NCBI GenBank assembly: GCA_022844265.1
Contig: JALHMA010000004.1
Location: forward strand, 15,182 to 56,932
DNA from: Saprospiraceae bacterium
GTDB lineage: Bacteria > Bacteroidota > Bacteroidia > Chitinophagales > Saprospiraceae
Reading direction: 5' to 3'
Length of the DNA stretch: 41,751 nucleotides
Below the pieces are notes generated by a model that searched no databases, was not told where the DNA came from, and was given only the letters and a program-made list of their open reading frames with translations. Positions 39,097 to 41,751 of this stretch are shown here, one piece after another. A program made the position numbers and the translations under genes. Within the stretch, counting starts at the first letter, position 1. Each line of letters begins with the position of its first letter.

Positions 39097-40632
39097 ATGA
39101 TTTATTACCTGAGAACGATTTGTTTAGTTATCCTGCTGGTAACAGGAAACGCCAGAACTCTGTACAGCCAAACATGGCATCAACAAGTTGATTACCAGAT
39201 AGATCTGCGTTTAGACGACAAGGCGCATGCCGTGCAGGGACGTGAACGCGTCCGGTATGTCAACCATTCGCCGGATACTTTACGGCAGGTATATTTTCGC
39301 GTAGCCTGGCAAGGCAGGGCGCCGCAGGTGGCGTCGAAACACGCGGTGTATGCGGTTCAGCAGAACGGTATTGCCATCGACTTTCTGTTACATGAGTCAA
39401 AACCTGACCCTGCCATACCACCGCAGAGCCTGAGTCAGACCTTGCTGGAAATTCAGTTGAGCAGGTCGCTGTTGCCCGGCGATTCGGATGTGTACACCAT
39501 CGCATGGCAGGCAGATATACCCAATTTCAGCGGCGGATTCGGGCGCAACAGTCCGTCGGGTGTGGATTACACTTTTACCAACTGGTACCCACAGGTTTGT
39601 GTGTACGACCATCTTGGCTGGCGCCTCGGCTCTCCTTTTGAAGCGGATTTTTCGAGTGAATTCGGCACGTATAAAGTAGAAATTACGCTACCGAAGAGAT
39701 ATATGGTCGCGGCAACCGGTGTTTTACAGAACGTCAATACCATCGGTTTTGGTTATGAAAATCCGGGCGAGGCGGTTCAACCAAATTACGGTTTGGTACA
39801 TGTCTGGAAATTTCAGGCGGAGCAGGTGCGCGATTTTGCCTGGGCGGCAGACCCTGAATGGCAACACGAAAAAAATCAGATCCGCGATAGTCTTACCCTG
39901 CACGCCTTTTATTTTAAAAATGAAAATCAACTGGCTGCTCTGGAGACGGTTTTGCGCAATTATGAGCAAATCTCTGCTCCCTATCGGCACCCGCAATTGT
40001 CCGTTGTGCAAATGGGGGAACTGCGCGCAGAAATACCCATGCTGGTTTTTGCGGGCAGTTCCGTGCCGCATCTCGATCCTGCCATTTCCTGGGATTTTCA
40101 GAACAATCTTTTGAAAAGCACTTATTTGTTGCGGCAATTCCGATATGTCATGGGTGACAACGCTTTCAGGAAAGGGCTTGAAGCCATCAGGAGCCGTTAT
40201 TTGTATGGTAGTCCGCCGGCAGCGGAATGTATTCACCTGTTTGAGCGCAGCTCCGGATTAGAATTGGACTGGTTGTGGGAGCAGCAATGGAATACGCGTT
40301 CGCAGGTGGATTATGCCATCGAATCTGTACAGGCAGACGGGCCGGACGCCACCTCGATTGTGCTGCAACGGGCACGGGGTACTGTTTTGCCGGTTGTTTT
40401 GGAGTTGTTTTTTGCCGATGGAAGCCTGGAGCGGCACTATATCCCGGTGGATTTGTTGCGTACTAAACACCCCAGCGGGTTCAATGCCATTCCTCAGGCG
40501 GTGTGGCCTGCTGCGGATACAAAATATATGTTCAAATTGCCGAAACCATTGGGCGCTATCAGGTCGTTGGTGATTGACCCGCAATTGTTATCCGGTGATG
40601 TGGACAGGGAAAATAATCGAAAGGATTTTTAA
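39097..40632 (+). CDS. M1-peptidase-fold protein lacking the zinc active site
   Basis: The 511 residues have a signal peptide (MIYYLRTICLVILLVTGNAR) and the N-terminal beta domain of M1 aminopeptidases (VDYQIDLRLDDKAHAVQGRE and YVNHSPDTLRQVYFRVAWQG, later VDYTFTNWYPQVCVYD). At about residues 311-350 the text passes from GELRAEIPMLVFAGSSVP, the place just before the catalytic helix, straight to LLRQFRYVMGDNAFRKGLEA, which normally follows the active site. HEXXH and the downstream Glu are absent; the only HE (in LLHESKPD) is not part of such a motif. The rest of the helical domain and a beta end are present. The frame is intact, so it may be a stable binding or pseudoenzyme protein. Confidence 0.8.
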   Translation: MIYYLRTICLVILLVTGNARTLYSQTWHQQVDYQIDLRLDDKAHAVQGRERVRYVNHSPDTLRQVYFRVAWQGRAPQVASKHAVYAVQQNGIAIDFLLHESKPDPAIPPQSLSQTLLEIQLSRSLLPGDSDVYTIAWQADIPNFSGGFGRNSPSGVDYTFTNWYPQVCVYDHLGWRLGSPFEADFSSEFGTYKVEITLPKRYMVAATGVLQNVNTIGFGYENPGEAVQPNYGLVHVWKFQAEQVRDFAWAADPEWQHEKNQIRDSLTLHAFYFKNENQLAALETVLRNYEQISAPYRHPQLSVVQMGELRAEIPMLVFAGSSVPHLDPAISWDFQNNLLKSTYLLRQFRYVMGDNAFRKGLEAIRSRYLYGSPPAAECIHLFERSSGLELDWLWEQQWNTRSQVDYAIESVQADGPDATSIVLQRARGTVLPVVLELFFADGSLERHYIPVDLLRTKHPSGFNAIPQAVWPAADTKYMFKLPKPLGAIRSLVIDPQLLSGDVDRENNRKDF

Positions 40633-40642
40633 ATTCCACAAC

Positions 40643-41077
40643 ATGATTTACAGAGAAGCCAGCATCGAAGACATTCCTCAAATCCAGATCGTCCGGCATT
40701 CCGTCAGGGAAAATATACTATCCGATCCTGCTTTGGTAACCGATCAGGATTGTGTAGACTACCTGACCATCCGGGGTAAAGGCTGGGTTTGCGAGATAGG
40801 CAGCCGCATAGTGGGTTTTTCGATCGCAGATCTTCAAGATAACAATATCTGGGCCTTGTTTGTACACCCGGAATTTGAAGGCCGGGGCATAGGCAGGCGC
40901 CTGCACGACACGATGCTGGACTGGTATTTTTCCCAAACGAAAGATAAGGTGTGGTTGGGAACCGAATCTGGTACCAGGGCAGCACAATTTTACCGGAAAT
41001 CAGGTTGGACGGAAGCAGGGACGCATGGAAAAGGAGAAACCAGGTTTGAAATGACTTTTGAAAACTGGAATAATTAA
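40643..41077 (+). CDS. GNAT family N-acetyltransferase
   Basis: The protein has 144 residues from the ATG at 40643, 10 bases after the M1-like stop. It is a single GNAT domain: MIYREASIEDIPQIQIVRHS at the start, WALFVHPEFEGRGIGRRLHD with the acetyl-CoA-binding R-G-I-G loop, and AAQFYRKSGWTEAG, the typical FYxxxGF-like end. It acetylates an amine, but the substrate is unknown. Its stop TAA overlaps the stop of the convergent protease gene by four bases (TTAA at 41074-41077). Confidence 0.9.
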   Translation: MIYREASIEDIPQIQIVRHSVRENILSDPALVTDQDCVDYLTIRGKGWVCEIGSRIVGFSIADLQDNNIWALFVHPEFEGRGIGRRLHDTMLDWYFSQTKDKVWLGTESGTRAAQFYRKSGWTEAGTHGKGETRFEMTFENWNN

Positions 41078-41751
41078 GGCGCTTTGGTTCCAGTGGCTGA
41101 GGCCAAATTCACCTCAAACCAGCGCTCATTATAAGTTTTGCCCATCGTCAAATCAAAAATGGCATTGCGGCGAACGGTCAGTTCTCCTTCCCCATGTCCA
41201 TTCTGAACAACCTCCTGCAAGCGGCCGTTCACTTTTCTCAGAAACGTCGTTTTGGTGCGTATAGCATAGGAATAACTGCCGTTCTTAGGTAAATTGAACG
41301 TGATTTTACCTGCCTGGTAGTTGGATTTGTCCAGTACAAAAGTTCTGGTAACACCGTCCACCGTGACCCATACCTGTTCCCGTTTTTGATTGGCTGACAA
41401 TTCATTTCGAATGGTGAGCGTAACAGGCGTCGTGGCAGTAGTTGTTGGACGAGTTGTCGGGCGGGTCGTGGTTGTGACTGGTTTGTTGGTGGTGGTTGTA
41501 ACCGGTTTATTGGTCGTCGCGGTCGTATTTTTCGGATAAACTTTGGCCACGAATGCGCGGTCGGTCGGCGACAAATTCATATTCATGCCGACTTCAAAAT
41601 CGCCAACCGTCAGTGCGTTTGGAATAGGGTAGTGCATGATGGAGTAAGGATCGTACCGGCTGTATTGGGTTTTGCCGGATTTGTAATTGCCCAGCACCTG
41701 CTGGTCCACCATCGCCTGATCCCAGCCCTGGGTGCGTTGGTAAAACGAGTA
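41074..41751 (-). CDS. Astacin-like (M12A) metalloprotease, N-terminus beyond window
   Basis: The frame is open to the right edge, so about 225 C-terminal residues are visible. YDPYSIMHYP is the Met-turn of astacin proteases, followed by NLSPTDRAFVAKVYP, the conserved end of the catalytic domain. The zinc-binding HExxHxxGxxHE would lie off the window, so activity cannot be checked. A Thr-rich linker (NKPVTTTT repeated, then RPTTRPTTT) leads to a small beta domain of about 110 residues (TLTIRNELSANQKREQVWVT, YSYAIRTKTTFLRKV), possibly a binding module. The last residues show no clear sorting signal. Confidence 0.85.
   Translation of the reverse strand, partial: YSFYQRTQGWDQAMVDQQVLGNYKSGKTQYSRYDPYSIMHYPIPNALTVGDFEVGMNMNLSPTDRAFVAKVYPKNTTATTNKPVTTTTNKPVTTTTRPTTRPTTTATTPVTLTIRNELSANQKREQVWVTVDGVTRTFVLDKSNYQAGKITFNLPKNGSYSYAIRTKTTFLRKVNGRLQEVVQNGHGEGELTVRRNAIFDLTMGKTYNERWFEVNLASATGTKAP

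Overview
The window looks like a chromosomal segment of a member of the Bacteroidota, most likely the Saprospiria/Saprospiraceae side of the phylum. This is an inference from gene content: a SusC-type TonB receptor with a carboxypeptidase-like N-domain, SprB/PKD and lamin-tail secreted proteins, a fused branched-chain-type E1 enzyme, the futalosine menaquinone genes mqnE and mqnA, a split PntA, and TAnnTTTG -7 promoter motifs without clear Shine-Dalgarno sequences. I find 37 protein genes, two of them cut by the window ends. I see no rRNA, tRNA, CRISPR array, prophage or full insertion sequence.

Layout. 1-6065: a truncated secreted PKD/SprB-repeat protein, a PPC-domain protein, a TonB-dependent receptor, a lipoprotein and a small membrane protein. 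6122-8989: the proton-translocating transhydrogenase operon (alpha1, alpha2, beta). 9249-15374: an M20 amidohydrolase, a methyltransferase, a membrane-bound class III nucleotidyl cyclase, a potassium-channel-like miniature protein, GlpD and a small DNA-binding protein. 15784-21061: a glycosyltransferase, mqnE, a histidine phosphatase, mqnA, an exported MsrA and a NifU-type scaffold. 21135-28815: a helix-hairpin-helix outer membrane protein, a DksA-like protein, the E1 alpha-beta fusion, a saccharopine-dehydrogenase-like enzyme and an unknown exported protein. 28926-35613: an OmpA protein, an HhH coiled-coil protein, GalE, a PspA-like membrane protein with a coiled-coil partner, a divergent TIR-like membrane protein and an SH3-like lipoprotein. 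35735-41751: a lamin-tail protein, a small carboxypeptidase-like-domain protein, an M1-fold protein lacking its active site, a GNAT acetyltransferase and a truncated astacin-like protease.

The most unusual signal is between the genes. Most spacers are occupied by long inverted repeats whose arms are strings of short, imperfectly repeated words (TAATAAC/CAATAAC, CACATAG, GTGAGTG, TAGTGTTTAG, TTTGATGG, GAGTAT, ATATTGGG). Within one locus the two arms are perfect or nearly perfect complements (62/62 at 9059-9200, 41/41 at 16925-17116 once an insertion is removed, 36/36 at 33535-33692, 58/59 at 38915-39094), while words differ between loci. Several fill the spacer from stop codon to start codon, and in two places they supply the stop codon itself. 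One 94-nt TAATAAC element, about 95% identical to another copy 11.6 kb away, sits cleanly inside the arm of a CACATAG palindrome with a TA at each end, as expected of a non-autonomous transposable element. I propose these as a family of spacer-filling, arm-homogenising palindromes, partly mobile and probably acting as terminators. I know of no name for them.
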